This document shows positions 1-17,200 of a stretch of DNA of 64,000 nucleotides, in pieces. Within the stretch, counting starts at the first letter, position 1. Each line of letters begins with the position of its first letter. The stretch lies in contig JAIXMP010000020.1 in the NCBI GenBank assembly GCA_025677815.1, positions 62,001 through 126,000 of the forward strand, written 5' to 3'. A model generated the notes under the pieces. The model saw nothing but the letters and a program-made list of their open reading frames with translations, was not told where the DNA came from and ran no database searches. Both the position numbers and the translations under genes were made by a program. Origin of the DNA: Phascolomyces articulosus. Taxonomy: Eukaryota; Mucoromycota; Mucoromycetes; Mucorales; Lichtheimiaceae.

Positions 1-17
1 ACTATATACTTCTCGTG

Positions 18-3782
<3,765 letters not shown>

Positions 3783-4157
3783 TATATGTATTATTATTTT
3801 TTTCTTTTTCTTTCTCTCTCGTCCTATCTACCTTTTCATCTATACACATTCATTTCGCTCTCTCTCTATCTTTGTCACTTTTAAATATTTATATATTTAT
3901 ATAAACAAGTACATGCACACACATATATATACAACCCACACAGACACACAAAATGAATTCCAATTTGTATCCATACATAAAAAATAAACCACCACATATC
4001 ACAACTAAACTTCACATACGTCCCCCTCACTATTCCAATATCACAACAACACTTTCAAAATGAAATATAAGTTATTTTTTGGCTGATAAAAAAATATCGT
4101 GTGCAACTGTTTTTATTCCCCCGTATAGTGAATAAATTGTTATAAAACTAAATCCAC
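3783..4157. other. Convergent 3' intergenic region
   Basis: Tail-to-tail gap of 375 bp between the kinesin and eL33 genes. It is pyrimidine- and TA-rich on the + strand and has an AATAAAC-type A-rich site near 3985. I see no gene in it. Confidence 0.6.
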
Positions 4158-4888
4158 TTAGATGTTGGAAGGATAGAGCATCTGTAAAAAGAAAAAAAAT
4201 TATTATTAGCTCATGTTCCATATATCTTCTCGCAATATTATCTCTACTTCTCTCCATCATTCCATATTTAAATGTTGAAAACTTACAACGCGGACGGAAG
4301 CACCCATGGTCTTGGCAGGCAAGTTCTTACGGAAACGAGCCTTGACGACACCGCTGGTGCCGTGGGTACGGGAAATGCGACCCCAGATAACACGAATCTT
4401 GGAGCCGTTAATTTCACGCTTAGCACGGTAGACATAAGCGATACGCTTGCCGAGGTAGAACTGAGCATCCTTGGAGGTTTGAACACCCTCAAGCTTGATA
4501 AGCGAGACGTTGGGGTTTTGGGTACGCTTAGCACGTTCGAAACCGAGGACGCGGCCCTTGCTGTAAAGACTATATATAATTGATGGAAAAGAAATGTAAT
4601 ATTTTTGGATATATTGGTATCAATGGGTTAAATTTCGTTGCGTTCCTTTAATTCGTTTTTTCCAATTCGTATTTTTTTTTCCTGTGAATCGTCCATCGTA
4701 AAATCTAATGATATTTTATAATCCTTTCCCCTCTTCTCCTCCCCTTTTTTTTATCTTTTCTCTTCCATCCAAAGCCCTAATCCATCCATCCGTTCGTTTC
4801 GTTCATCCATCCATCCTATAGTTCTATTTTCTCTCTCGTGTGGATTATGGTTATTTCAGAGTGAGGGTACCTACCGAGTTTCAGCCAT
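4158..4888 (-). CDS. RPL33: 60S ribosomal protein eL33 (L35Ae family)
   Basis: Large-subunit ribosomal protein. Exons in coding order are 4888-4875, 4569-4287 and 4181-4158, giving 106 residues, close to the yeast length of about 107. The product opens [15 protein letters not shown]. It contains [40 protein letters not shown] and FRKNLPAKT, and ends GASVRVMLYPSNI, all hallmarks of the family. The first exon holds only 14 coding bases and is followed by a 305-bp intron, a common arrangement for fungal ribosomal protein genes. That intron contains a CCCTAA telobox-like string near 4778. Codon use is GC-richer than in the neighbours, as expected for a highly expressed gene. Very confident. Confidence 0.95.
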
Positions 4889-7800
4889 GAGGTAAACGGA
4901 AAGGAGGAGGAAATCAAAATCCGGAATGTAAAGTTGGTTTGGTAATTGCGAACCCACCACTCTTTAGATTTTCGAATGGCGACCACTTATCTGGCCAATC
5001 ATATGTCTGATATTTCTTTTTGGTCTATGCAATCTTTCATATGTTGAATACATCTACTGAAAATCTTGTTTTATGTTTATAATAACTATATGGGAGGATA
5101 AGAAAACCAACTATCGAATAGATAAGCTACTTTTTGAAAGGATATCCTCTATTTAAAACACTGATGATGGGATCGGTTAAACTTAGCATTTAAAATGAGA
5201 TTGGAAATAGCATATAATATATCTTCTTATATGAAATTTGAGTTTTAGAAATTTATAATTGCACTACATAAGAAACTATACTCATTAGAAGAACATGTTT
5301 ATATAAAAAAATCTACTGTTATTAACGAGATGATAATAAGGGGCTATGAAATACTTACTAGTCATATACAGCAGTAATTTATATAATATATCACAATATT
5401 TAACCTTTACGTTTGTATCCATGTCACCAGATAGACATACAGCACATCGAATGTAAGTCTATCAAATATTTCTTTGCCAGTGTATGATATGGGGGAAATA
5501 AACTATAACCATCAAAACTTTAGGTTGTTTCAATCGTGAAATTCATAGTAGATCACTGCTTGATTTTATTATTATATGTATACATTTTTGTAGGTATATA
5601 GAAATCGCGGATTAATATATTTTGTTATTTGTTATCTGCTGGATGCAGTATTAAAAATAAGTAAGCTAGCTATACTTGCTGTTGTTGTACCATGGTTGTT
5701 GCTTCTTTTTGTTTCTTTCTTATTACTTAAATCTGGCTAAATACCGAACTTTATGTTTCGATAGTATATATCATAACATATATACGTAAATGTATTGAAT
5801 TTTACATACTGAATCCTTTCTAACACCTAGAGCAATGTTTCAATTTTTTCCTTTGTTGTTCAGTTAAATTTGACAATATCGGACAACTTCCATCAACTAT
5901 AAAAGCTTTTTCATATGAACAGAAAAAAAAACTCTTCAAACATGAAATAGAATCAATTAAAATATTCATTTTGAAGAGTGTTTTGGCAAAAAGTATTTTT
6001 TTTGGGAAAGCCATCACCTGTTGAAGTGACGGATATAACTGAATTGCACCATAAAATAAATTCAAGACAAATAAGACCAGGTCAGAGCTTCTTTTGTAAT
6101 ATATTAAATGACGACTTACTTTAGATAGGTGTGTATTAAAATATGTAAAATAGTTACATCCTTATTATATTACTATTTGCGGCGCTGAAAAGTTAAAATA
6201 CTATTGAGCACCATAACAGTAAGGCTCATTTTTTGTAAGTCACTTGTGTATGTGAACACTCTTCATCTGTACGGACAGTAAATACAAGCATGGTGACTAA
6301 GTATCAATCCAGATATCACAAAATCAGCCTCTGGTAGAAATGATAATATTGATGAGCTAATGCAAGATACAAGAAAAAAATACAGGCGTTTATAAAAAAG
6401 ACCATATGTACTTTGAATCCAGCATCCGCTGGCTGACAACGTGAACTAGAACTAGTGACGGGTCGAAAAGTACCCCATTGAGGAGGGAGAGAGAAAGAGG
6501 GTAAACTATATATGCTGATAAATGGAGCAATGAGTTTATATTAGTTGAGTGATCTTCAAATACTACATCTTCATCTTAAACGGTTTACAAAACTATAAAC
6601 TTACCAAAGCAAATTAAAAAAAAACATAAAAGAAATGTGCAAAAAGAAAAAGATCTAAAAGAAGAGAATTAATCATTAGAATATATAGATAAATATCAAT
6701 ATTCGCACATTAACTTGATGATACACCTCTCCAATACCCAACTAAGCATCATGATAATGAAAGTCATACATATCTTGAAATAAGCAAAAAAATAGGGCGA
6801 GTTTAAAGACATCCCAGGTCAAAGCATGACCAAAAATAGACAACAGGGTAGACATTCCAATAGGAATGACATGGAACAGCAAAGGATTTAACCAACATAT
6901 ATGATGAAAGATGGACGATATAGCATGACGATGAATCGGTACAGCATACATGATAAAAGTTTGTTCAGAGTGGCTTGATCAACGGGTGTTCATGATGCAA
7001 TATAAAGTAGAACCAAAGACCAAAGATCATGTGACACAACAAAGAATTACCAAAGAAGAATGGCTTGACACATGGTAGTAATAAAATAATCCCATAGTAT
7101 ATACGATCAATGGAAACATAGAACATAGTGCATAGTATGGATGCCCGAAGGAGATTGATATAAGAGAGCAACAACTTGGATGACTAATAAAGAAGATGGA
7201 TAACACAAAAAAAAAAAGATTTGTAAGTATTATCAACAGGTAGAAGACACATTATAAATATAATACGATCACGAAAAAAAAAAGGTGTCAAAAGAAATTC
7301 AATAACATACCATAATATATCGCACCATGTTTGGGAGGAAAACAACAGGAAACAATGTTATATGACCAAAAAAGATGAGTGTGACGACAGCCGCAGCAAG
7401 GATGGATGGATGAAACGATCAACAAAATGGTAAATCAGAGCAGAAACATCTAGACAAGGATAATCATAAAAAGTTTACCAAGAGAATGAAGGGACAGGTG
7501 AACCATGGGAGTTTGACCGGATGGATTGGAGCCAGAGAACCATGGATGGATTGAGCAAGACCTTGCTGCATGATGGATTGTGATGAAAAGAAATAATGAT
7601 GGATGATAAATGATTGAATGATTAAATAAAAAAAAAAAGAAAAAAGAAGAAAGAAAAGGTACGGTGATAATTTTTACAATTTTTGGGGGCTATTTTGAAC
7701 CCTTTTTATACTTTTTCAACATTGAAACAATGAACCATTTTTCAATCCTTTATAACTTTATCAATTCTGATCGATATAAGACGAGATGAGTCTTGTTTTA

Positions 7801-10226
7801 AAGCTAATAACCTAGACTTTTCTGATATATGTTCTTCATTATAATGATATTTGATGATATAGTTATATATTTATTTAAAAATAATAGAGTAATATTTTGA
7901 CAAGATGATCGTATGACAACTTCTAAAAACGGAAATTTCAAAATAGTTGTGACATCTAAACGGAATATTTTTTTATTGGATGGGTAATAAAGTAGATAAG
8001 AGAGACTTGCTTTTTTTTTAAAAGAGTATACTGGATGATTGATGTGTTGATTAATAAGAGGATGATATCATTTCTATGTACGTAATTAAAGAACAATAAG
8101 TATGTTCTTTATGTATGTTGGGCAAGACGGAGAAGCATTGAACTCAATTGAATTTATTGACATGACTTTACTAGACATTCAATAATATAACTGACATGAT
8201 TAGGAAGAGAAAAAGATAGGCTTTCTGCCAATATATTATTACGTATCTAAAGTGAATGTTTTTGATGAGTTAAAAAGTATTTGAAATGTCATGATTATGG
8301 ATTACTCATTAGCAAAAGTAGAAATTTATTATTATTAAAACAATGACGAAAATGATTAATGATATCGGATTCAATTTAATAAAGAGATAAGGTGATGGTA
8401 TCATCTTGCCATACGTAATTGTTTTCAAAGAAAAATCATGCATAGTAGTGAATCTTATCTTCCAGCCAAAATAGGATGTTTTTTAAAAAAACAAGCCATT
8501 GAACAAGATCTCGTTAATCGACGTGATGTTACGGAGTACCCATTAATAAAATTAGGATGATTATAGTGAGAAAAAGATAGATCCTTTGATGGTATATATA
8601 TATCATTATTGTTATGTATAATACATAAATGTAGATAATAATTTAAAAATAAAGACTTTTTTATGATAGCAGATCATTAATTAACAAAAATAGAAATAGA
8701 AAAATATCTTATCTAATCATGAAAACAATGTCAAAAATGGCCATTAGAAACGAAAAGGATTGTATGCTTTATTCTTTTTTTAATTGGATAACAAATGATA
8801 GTAGCAAAGAGATAGAAGACACGTAATAAGGAACAAAATGGAATATAATGGAAATATAATTAATATCTTAGAAAAAGGATCTTTCTCATGCTACTAAAAG
8901 GAAAATACATTGGGTTTGGTGTTTAGTGTATTATATAATGAGTCCATTATAATAAAAAAAAAATCATAGGGTGAGGTGACCCACACTAATATATGATAGA
9001 TTCACTCATTCATAAATAATCGGTTAAACATGATACAACCAATGATACGCTATATTGCTCTTGATTTGTTGTTCATTATTAATAATCTGGAATACAAAAG
9101 AAAGATTGTGAAGAATAGAAAGAAGTAAATTGATTACTAAACAGGACAATAAAAAGATATACCTATCAGTACCATTTTTTATTACATTCCATTTCATCTC
9201 ATACAGAAATAATAACTTTTTTGATAAGATTCTTTATCGTGACTCTACTATAAAAGAGGACATGATGCTCTTTCTAAATGCTCACTCTTCCACATGTGCT
9301 TAATCATTGCATTCAGAGAATTTAGAAACTGTGGTGTCCTAGAAATAAGAATATAGAATATTCGAAAAAATAAGGTTCGTATCCCTGATAATATTGTAAA
9401 ACACCTGTACGTAGAGCAATAGAAATAATCTTTATCTTTGATTTTATCTTTATTTACAATAAACCATGTTTCAAAAGACCTCTCTTTTTTTTAACTATCT
9501 ATTCTACGTACAACACAGAAACTTATAAAAACAAACATTGAGTAGATCAAATCTTTCATTATTAATTATATTATATTTCTTGCTTTCACCATTATGATAA
9601 TAATTAGAACAGACAGCAAACACATATAGGGTGCACATCTTTTTAGCTTGGTTTATTTCGAAGATCAAGTCTTTTATATGCAAAATGGTGATGAGGTTTT
9701 TTTTACTACATTGATTTTATTTCAAATATACACTGTTGGCTGCCAATAAATTTACATCACCATTTCCATAAATGGAAGGCGTTACGTTACAGACAGACAA
9801 CCAAACTTTTTTAACCAGTCCTTGAGATCCGGCTTTAGCGAGTATGCGATTTGCGAAGCGCTTTTTTGAAGCCTTTATTATTTTGTAAATGATAAATAAA
9901 ATATATTAAGTTTGATCCAGACAGGTAACCAAACCAAATCCTAAAAGCGCTTTTCATACTCCATATAAAACGCCTAAAAAGGGAAATATAAGGTTAAACA
10001 GAAAGAGAATTGAGTATATATCTTTAATATATTATGCAGGTTTTTTTTATTACGGAGTTATTGTTGGTTTCTATGTCTCATACATTACTAGTTTAATCGT
10101 AAATCATAGGTTTAAGGGTGATATATAAACTTGACATTATTTTCCAGGCATATACGGGCATTTAGTATATATATATTCTTTTACTTTTTTCAAGGGAAAT
10201 ATGCATATACATTCATAGCATGAAAA
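4889..10226. other. Long AT-rich gene-poor region
   Basis: About 5.3 kb in which I can support no gene. It holds the eL33 promoter at its left edge, then AT-rich DNA. From about 6300 to 7650 the + strand is purine-rich, which leaves the opposite strand stop-poor and produces several 69-81 residue open frames with no recognisable domain. A palindromic patch at 9778-9974 is listed separately. Confidence 0.5.
9778..9974. repeat. Degenerate nested palindrome
   Basis: Three short inverted pairs are nested in order: GGCGTT (9778) with AACGCC (9969), GAGTATG (9840) with CATACTC (9955), and AAGCGCTTTT (9856) with AAAAGCGCTT (9943). A similar CAGACA-rich string (near 9792 and near 9918) recurs as a direct repeat. 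This could be a worn miniature element or chance in AT-rich DNA. Confidence 0.3.
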
Positions 10227-10234
10227 TATATAAA
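10227..10234 (+). promoter_or_regulatory. TATA box before broken secreted-protein gene
   Basis: TATATAAA lies 51 bp before the ATG at 10285, a plausible core-promoter spacing, and is followed by a T-rich tract. It supports the idea that the downstream frame was once a real gene. Confidence 0.4.
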
Positions 10235-10284
10235 CTCTTTACTTTTTTTTTGTGTTATTATTTTCGTCACTTATCCCAATCGAA

Positions 10285-10976
10285 ATGAAGTCTATTACTT
10301 TGATCGTTTCTCTGGCCCTCCTAACAATAATCTCTCCTTCCTTGGTCCATGGAATACTGCTTTAAACATATGCTGATAGCACTACCCCGACAAATGCTGA
10401 AATCCAGCAAATAGGTAAGAATAGACAAATAAAAATGCATCCCGAAACAGCAGCTCGATTTTTGGGAGAATTGGGGACTCATGATGTTTTTAAAAAAGCG
10501 TTTCCTGAAAGGCATTGTTTCATCCGTGATACAGTTTCTAGAAATAATTCTATAATCAAAGCAAACGATATGCTTTATTTTATTATTTCTATATTGTAAA
10601 ATAACAGCCTAGCTATAAAATATTTCTTTTATTATTATTCCCGCCTTCATTTACCTTTCCAAGAAATAAATATATACTTGATTATATTAGAGATGTATTC
10701 TTTTTACCATTAGCTATTGAATAATTCACTCTTCTTTCTGATGTTTTCTTTTACATAGTAAAACATACCACTATCTATATATTATTATGAATAAAAATGA
10801 TAGTTATAACTAAATGTTGATTTGATATACACTCTTCTTTTCACAGCTCTTGGATACAAAAAAAGGCGCTTTTCACCGGCGATTTTATTCAAAATTCATA
10901 AGCTGATCAGTACTACTATGAAGTGTATATCTTGGGAGATGTGACCATTGAGAATGAGAAAAAAGAAACTACTTAA
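10285..10976 (+). pseudogene. Broken gene for a small secreted protein
   Basis: ATG 10285 opens a textbook signal peptide (MKSITLIVSLALLTII, then a polar SPSLVHG cleavage region). The frame meets TAA at 10363, then stays open in the same frame for another 77 codons, to 10597. A likely second exon begins after CACAG at 10847. It also has one internal TAA (10899) inside otherwise coding-like sequence and ends at 10974-10976. A TATA box stands 51 bp before the start. I do not recognise the family. The pattern fits a decayed secreted protein gene. Alternatives are a 26-residue secreted peptide ending at the first stop, an unrecognised intron spanning that stop, or sequence errors. Confidence 0.4.
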
Positions 10977-13017
10977 TAACTGTTCTAGATTAAGTACTAA
11001 TAACCATAAAGAAGGCCATGTTATTGTCCAGACAGACAATGGTAAAAATTCGTAATCGTAGCTTTTTTTTATATAGAGTCAATTTATCGCCCGCTGTGGT
11101 CGCTTAATAAAATGATTCTCAAGAAGTGTAATGGTGTATATACAAAAATATGCATAACGTATATTTACGCATTTTATGAATTTGTAGTTACTTTGATCTA
11201 GATTCATGTTTCAAATACTAAAATACAACTATTGTTTACAGTGACACTAACGAATTTAAAATAGTAAATGTATAATTGTTGGTGTGCAATTATATATCAA
11301 CTCTAAGTTTTATCTAAAAGAGAGAAAAGGGGAATGCCTTACAAGTGCCGATTCAATCGTTAAAGACATTCTCAGCATTTTGTTAGAGGAGCGGAAGAAA
11401 GAGTCGACCGCCATAAAACTCGAGCTTCACTTTTCCCGCGCCATTCAAGCAATATATTGTCAAAAAAAAAAAAAAATTCAGTGTCAGCTTATGTTTGATA
11501 ATAAAGACTTTTATTTTTTTGATATGATTAAGATATGATATGATATGCTTTATATCGCGTGCTACTATAGAAAATAAAAATCATTCAATATGCAAAGTAT
11601 ATATACGAGATTCAAACTTATAAAATTGTCAACTGTCGATGGGATATGTACAGTATGAGCAGGGAATTGGCGATAAAACGGGAAAGATCTATAAGAGATA
11701 ACAATAATTATGATAAAAACAGCCAAATTTCTTGCTGTATGATTAAATATAATTTATTTACAATTTATTATAAATAAAAAACCATGCTATTTGTATATTA
11801 TTATTTAACATATTATCTATTACTGACATAGTAACAATAACAACACAATCTTATCATACTATTACTACTACTATATACAACAGGTAACCTAAAGGAAAAA
11901 GGGTCCTTATAAGGATAGTAACAAAAAGAACATCTTCCACGCTTGTTGGGGGAGAGGGTTGCGGGGAAGAAGCTTTTTCAGTGTCACACAGGATCTATTA
12001 TCAAAAGTAGATCACGACTTTTTTTTTTCTGTTATACATAACAGTTTTTGGTAACTGAAAACCCATAGATTCTTATCAATTATATAAATTGTAATACAAA
12101 GAAAAATGTTTATTTTGATTTTGATGGTGGCATGATGAAATCTATCATTTGAATAAGAACTAGTGAATTAATGTAAAACGATGATGAAATCTAGTAATAA
12201 TAATACCAATAATAGAGTGAGTGATCATCCTCCATCACTTGTATAATATAATGCATCAAGAAGAAATTTAACCAATAGATGAATTTCGTTCGATATTAAT
12301 AATAATTATATGTCGGGGTGAATGGTATATTATGTATAAAATAGCGTGGGGTAAAATAGAGACAAGTCTTTGTAGTTGTAGTAAAAGCAAGAGTGCTCTC
12401 AGCTTAACTTTTCAGGGCGGTGAAACTGATTTTGGATGATGAAGAATCGGCGCCTCTATTCAGAAATGGCTTTTAAAAACAAATCATTTTTCTAAACAAT
12501 AAGATATAATGCTACAATACATATAAAGTAAATATTCCCACTTTATTCAGTATGAAAATGAAAAGAAGAAGTTGATGAAGAGGATTATTATTAGGATAAA
12601 AACGGTGAATAGGTGAGCCGTGATTCGGTAAGAGGGTTCTCTTGAAGAATCAGTTTATAGTAAACTGCCCGCGCTGTACCATAAGCGGTATCTTCATTTG
12701 AACCAATCATTGACAGTATAAATGTGAGAGTTATGTGGGGGGACTTTAAGGTATATGAAGTACAAGGTTTTCTACTTGGTTACGCTTTATGTACATAGTA
12801 ACGACTCTGTGTGAGAGTATTGGTTTTAATCACTGTACGTGTGTGTGTGTGCATCTGCATTTTTTTTTTTTTATAAAAGCGTGTCTAAAAAATTAAAAGA
12901 CTTTTGCTTCTTTTTCCTTCTTTCTTTATTTTCTATTTCTTTCTTTTCTTTTTTAGTTGCTCTTTTTTCTACCCCACACTTCTTAAATAAACGTAAATTC
13001 AAATAATAAAAATAAAA
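10977..13017. other. Intergenic DNA with one orphan coding-like patch
   Basis: Mostly AT-rich DNA and the AreA-like gene's promoter, which is T-rich with an alternating GT run near 12840. At 11302-11460 the + strand shows a locally GC-richer, codon-like stretch (reads SADSIVKDILSILLEER) without a start codon or a recognisable family. It may be a relic exon or an old insertion fragment. Confidence 0.35.
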
Positions 13018-14296
13018 ATGAGTCATAAAAGTCGTCGACGATCTTCACGTCCTACTACAACGGACACTGCTGCTGCCATTCTTTCTGATTCTTTGTTTCC
13101 TGCTCCTCCAAAAAATAAACATGACGACAAAAAAGGAGATCCTTTAGGATCTCAAGTGTGGCGCCTTTATACCAAGGCAAAAGATACTTTGCCTAATGGT
13201 TCTCGTTTGGAAAACTTAACTTGGCGTATGATGGCAATGAACTTGAGAAAAAAACAATTACAAGAACAAAGACAACAACAACAAGGTCAAGAAATAAAAG
13301 AACAGCAAGACGAATCAATGGAACCCATTGACTTGAAACCTTTAACACCCATGGTGAGTTTTACCATATTATTTTGATATGCAAAAAAAATAATATCTTT
13401 TTCATTCTTTCTCACTTACATATAAATATATTCTTTTAAAAAGAAATCTAAAAAGAGCATGTATGCTCATGAACGAAAAGCTACTTCTAGCATTACCATT
13501 CCTTCCGATCCAGCTGCCGAATCCCTTAATCAGTCATTTGACGCACTTCACGTCACTCAACCTTGTTCAAGCCCTTCACCACCAGCCTCCGTATCTTCTC
13601 CCGGTTCCTCATCATCACTCAAAAAGGAAGATCCGAAGGAGATTACAAAATGTGCAAACTGTGAAACAACTACAACGTAAGTTTCCATATTTTTTGATTT
13701 GATTTAAGAGTTTAATCTATTTTCTCTCCATAGTATTCTGTTATTTAACCTATCCAATAATATATTATAGTCCATTATGGCGAAGGAACAGTGAAGGTCA
13801 ACCATTATGCAATGCGTGTGGATTATTCTTAAAGTTACATGGTGTTGTTCGACCATTAAGCTTAAAGACAAACGTGATCAAAAAACGTAATCGTAGTGGC
13901 AGTTTACAATCCAGTACACCTGTCAATAAGAGTGGACCTACTGCTGCAACAGCTATTGCACCCCTTAATAATGATGCCAAAAAACGACAACGTATTGATA
14001 GTCGACCAGCAGTAGTAATTGCTGCTGATGAAGAGGATGTATTTGCAACACCTGGTGATGGATTCAAGAATGTTTTACTGGCAAAGCAACAGCAACAACA
14101 ACAACAGCATCAACAAATGTTAAACAATATCATGTTTGGATTATCTCCTGATCAATGGCAACAACTGATCTTATTACAACAAGCAGCAAGTTATAATGGA
14201 AATGAAGTATCAGGTTCTTCATCACCTACCGGACCACCAGGAGCTCCTGCCGTTGTTCATAGTAACGAAGCCCATCTTTCTACTTCTTGGACTTAA
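13018..14296 (+). CDS. AreA/Nit2-like GATA transcription factor
   Basis: Probable nitrogen-regulatory GATA activator acting in the nucleus on HGATAR sites. Exons are 13018-13353, 13444-13676 and 13771-14296, giving 364 residues. Residues 43-80 ([18 protein letters not shown], then [15 protein letters not shown]) match the short N-terminal domain found in AreA-type proteins (PF08550). A single finger C182-X2-C185-X17-C203-X2-C206 with PLWRR follows and has the usual basic tail. An intron splits the finger just before PLWRR. Gln-rich runs lie before and after it. The protein is much shorter than ascomycete AreA (over 700 residues), so a Gat1/GZF-type relative is possible, but the N-terminal domain favours the AreA/Nit2 branch. 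Confidence 0.85.
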
Positions 14297-17200
14297 TTTT
14301 TTTATTGTTATCTTGAAGCATAATTTCTCTCACACAATTCACACACTCACACACAAACATAATTATTATTTTTACATCCATTCTATATTTTACTCAAACA
14401 TGCATATTACGCAACTTCACTAGTAACCAACCAATCAAACCAATACCCATTTTATTATTATTAACTTTTCCCAGATCCATCAAATCAACATGGCACGATG
14501 CACGCACGCACATTATTCTTATTATTCTTACTATTATTATTACACACGCACACACACACATCCAAAAATACTCTTTAGTATAACCCAACCCATTTTCCCA
14601 ACAACTTTAAAAATTCCATATCGTATTTACTTTATTATTATTTTGCTTTCTTTACTCCTTCTACTGTATATCATCTATTCTTCTTTTCTTTCTTCTATAT
14701 GCTTTCTTTCCCCCTCTTTATCATATCTATGGACTTTTTTCGACTATTTAGTTTTAGTTTTTTTTTAGTTAGCCAAATTGAAAAAACCTTTTGTATAAAC
14801 GTTTTACTTTTTTTTACCATAAGCAGCAAAATAATTAGATGAGTTGAACTGGGTATATTCGCTGAGTTTTGGGGTTTTGGCTATATATCAAACAATTGAT
14901 TTTTTATTTTTATCATTTATTACAATATGAAATAATTGTTAAGACGATGAGGTTACACAAGTGATCATCGGTGGTCTTTTAAAAAGAAAATACCACTTGT
15001 AAATTTGGGGGGAGATTGCAATAATGTGATCAAATGATGATAATAATTCACAAACCCTATTCGTTTTTGACAAACAAATGCGTGTGTATTAATAAGTTCC
15101 ATAAGCCAACGAATATAATAAGTAAATCATATAACGGTATAATCACTTTCCATGGCTGAAAAGTAATGTATCATATGATGGATCATATTTAATTTTTGAT
15201 TATAACCAATAATTAGATTCATGCACACATGCTTTTCAAAATATACACGCATATTATTAAATCTTTTGTTTATAATTATCCAAATTAACATGATGAGAAA
15301 ACAAATAATACATGCGCAGTAGACCATTTGCTATAACCATACATGTAGAAGGCATTCTCTTGTTATACGGATATCTTTTATAAATGATGTAGAAAACTGA
15401 ATACTTGTATTGAGATTCCAAAAGATCGGATCGTGTAATGGTCTCTGATAATAAAGTGTCTTTGTTTTCATATCGCATCTGGTATGATACCAATTGCTTT
15501 TTTTGTAAAGAAAACAAAATTGTATTCTATTAAGAATTAGAATATCAATTTTCATGCATTATTATCAACTTATTCTTTACTCTAAATATGGCCATTCCAT
15601 ACCCCACATTCTTTCTAAATATACTAATATCTTTAAAATGATAAGACAACATCTTTATCATCTAAACATGGATCGTACGACTAATATTTGTTTTTGTTAC
15701 ATCAACTGATCCATTTGGATAGAATGGGAGTGTCTCTCAAAACCGGTACAACTATCCATTATTGTCATATATTTATTTGTTTATCGAATGATTATAATAA
15801 TTATCATTGCTACTTATATATATATATATATGCTTTTATGCCGTTTAGTTCAGTCTGTCTATATTTTTCTTTTGGATATGTGTATTTAATTACATCTTTG
15901 CAATCAATTTAATATTTGGTGAAACTGTGTTCTATAACATCTCTCAGCATTCTTCATCTTCTTCCTCTTCTCTTTCCTCCTCCCCCCCAAAAAAAAAATA
16001 AATTCGTTCAAGCACAAAACCCTATTTACTTTTGTACTTCTTTCTATTTCGGTGGTATACGCGCCAAGTGACCGGAATAAACAGTAATATATAGTGTTGG
16101 CATGAATTTGGTTTGCTGGGAACAAATTGTTCTCGGAAGGCATCCTCTATTTGGTGTATCACCAGGTGGGTCTTTTTTTATTAGTGCGTGTGTGAATGAA
16201 GCTGAATCTTTTCTCTTACAATGATATTGAATTAAAATATAATATAAAAAAAAAGTAAATGACTCGGTGGAGGAACGGGACAAATGTTTATTCATTTGTC
16301 TTTTATCGATTACACTATGACTTATTCCAGTAGATGAATCATTTATATATACAGTAATCAATAAATTATGCCTCACCTTTATGATGCAAATTTATTTAGT
16401 TCATGTGATATAAAGGTGGATGGTCTCGATATCCATAATTAGAGAAAAATGTTAAAAAAATTGCACATGCACCAACAAATTCATTCTTTAGTTTTTACCA
16501 AACATAGACGACAGATATGGCCCAGAATTTTTTTTTTAAAATTAAAAATAAAATCAATACATTACTAAGGAAAAGGTTCCGTTAAAAACATTGGTAAACT
16601 GTAAAAAAAAAGGTTTTATCAAAGAAACGATCTGTCAGTTTTTTTTTTTGAGGTATGACAAGAAATGGAATTTAGGTATATTTTCACAATTGCTATAATA
16701 ATTATTGTTCTTTCACTACCAAAAAGAAGAAAGTCTAGAATTATCATCAATTTAACCAACAACGAGCATAAAGTAGCACAAACTTTTAGACCGTGGTGGC
16801 TCTACCACGCATTCTTTTACCAATGCATGCCATCTGTTGTATTTTATTAGTATATCATCACCATTATGAAGATGCAACGCTTTCTAAGAAAAAGAATATA
16901 GAATATACATTATTTTTTGATTTGTATGCAATAAATGATTAGTGGTGAGTTTAGATTATAGTACTTTATGAAGAACTTATGCATATCTTATAACAAGAAT
17001 AGAATTTCTACTAATGCAGCTCGACAAGATGCGGGGTAGAACGACCTGTGTCATATCTGTTTTTGTTTATAACCCAGAAGATAAAAGAACGTTGCCTCAA
17101 TCAAAAACAACAGATCGATCAGATCCCTCCGAATCATCGGCCAAGCAACGTGGCAGGTGAAGAATCGCTAATCCCCAACAAAACTGTAAAGTCATCCTTA

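Noticed and set aside
6742..7236. Three overlapping minus-strand frames of 69 codons with membrane-like residues
   Set aside because: All three frames are open at once because the strand is pyrimidine-rich and stop-poor. No consistent exon chain or family could be built.
14490..14768. 92-codon + frame after the AreA-like gene
   Set aside because: Consists of Tyr/His/Leu/Ser runs from TTA, CA and CT simple repeats in the 3' flank.
16044..16376. 110-codon minus-strand frame
   Set aside because: No domain, no promoter or splice context, and an overlapping frame is equally open.
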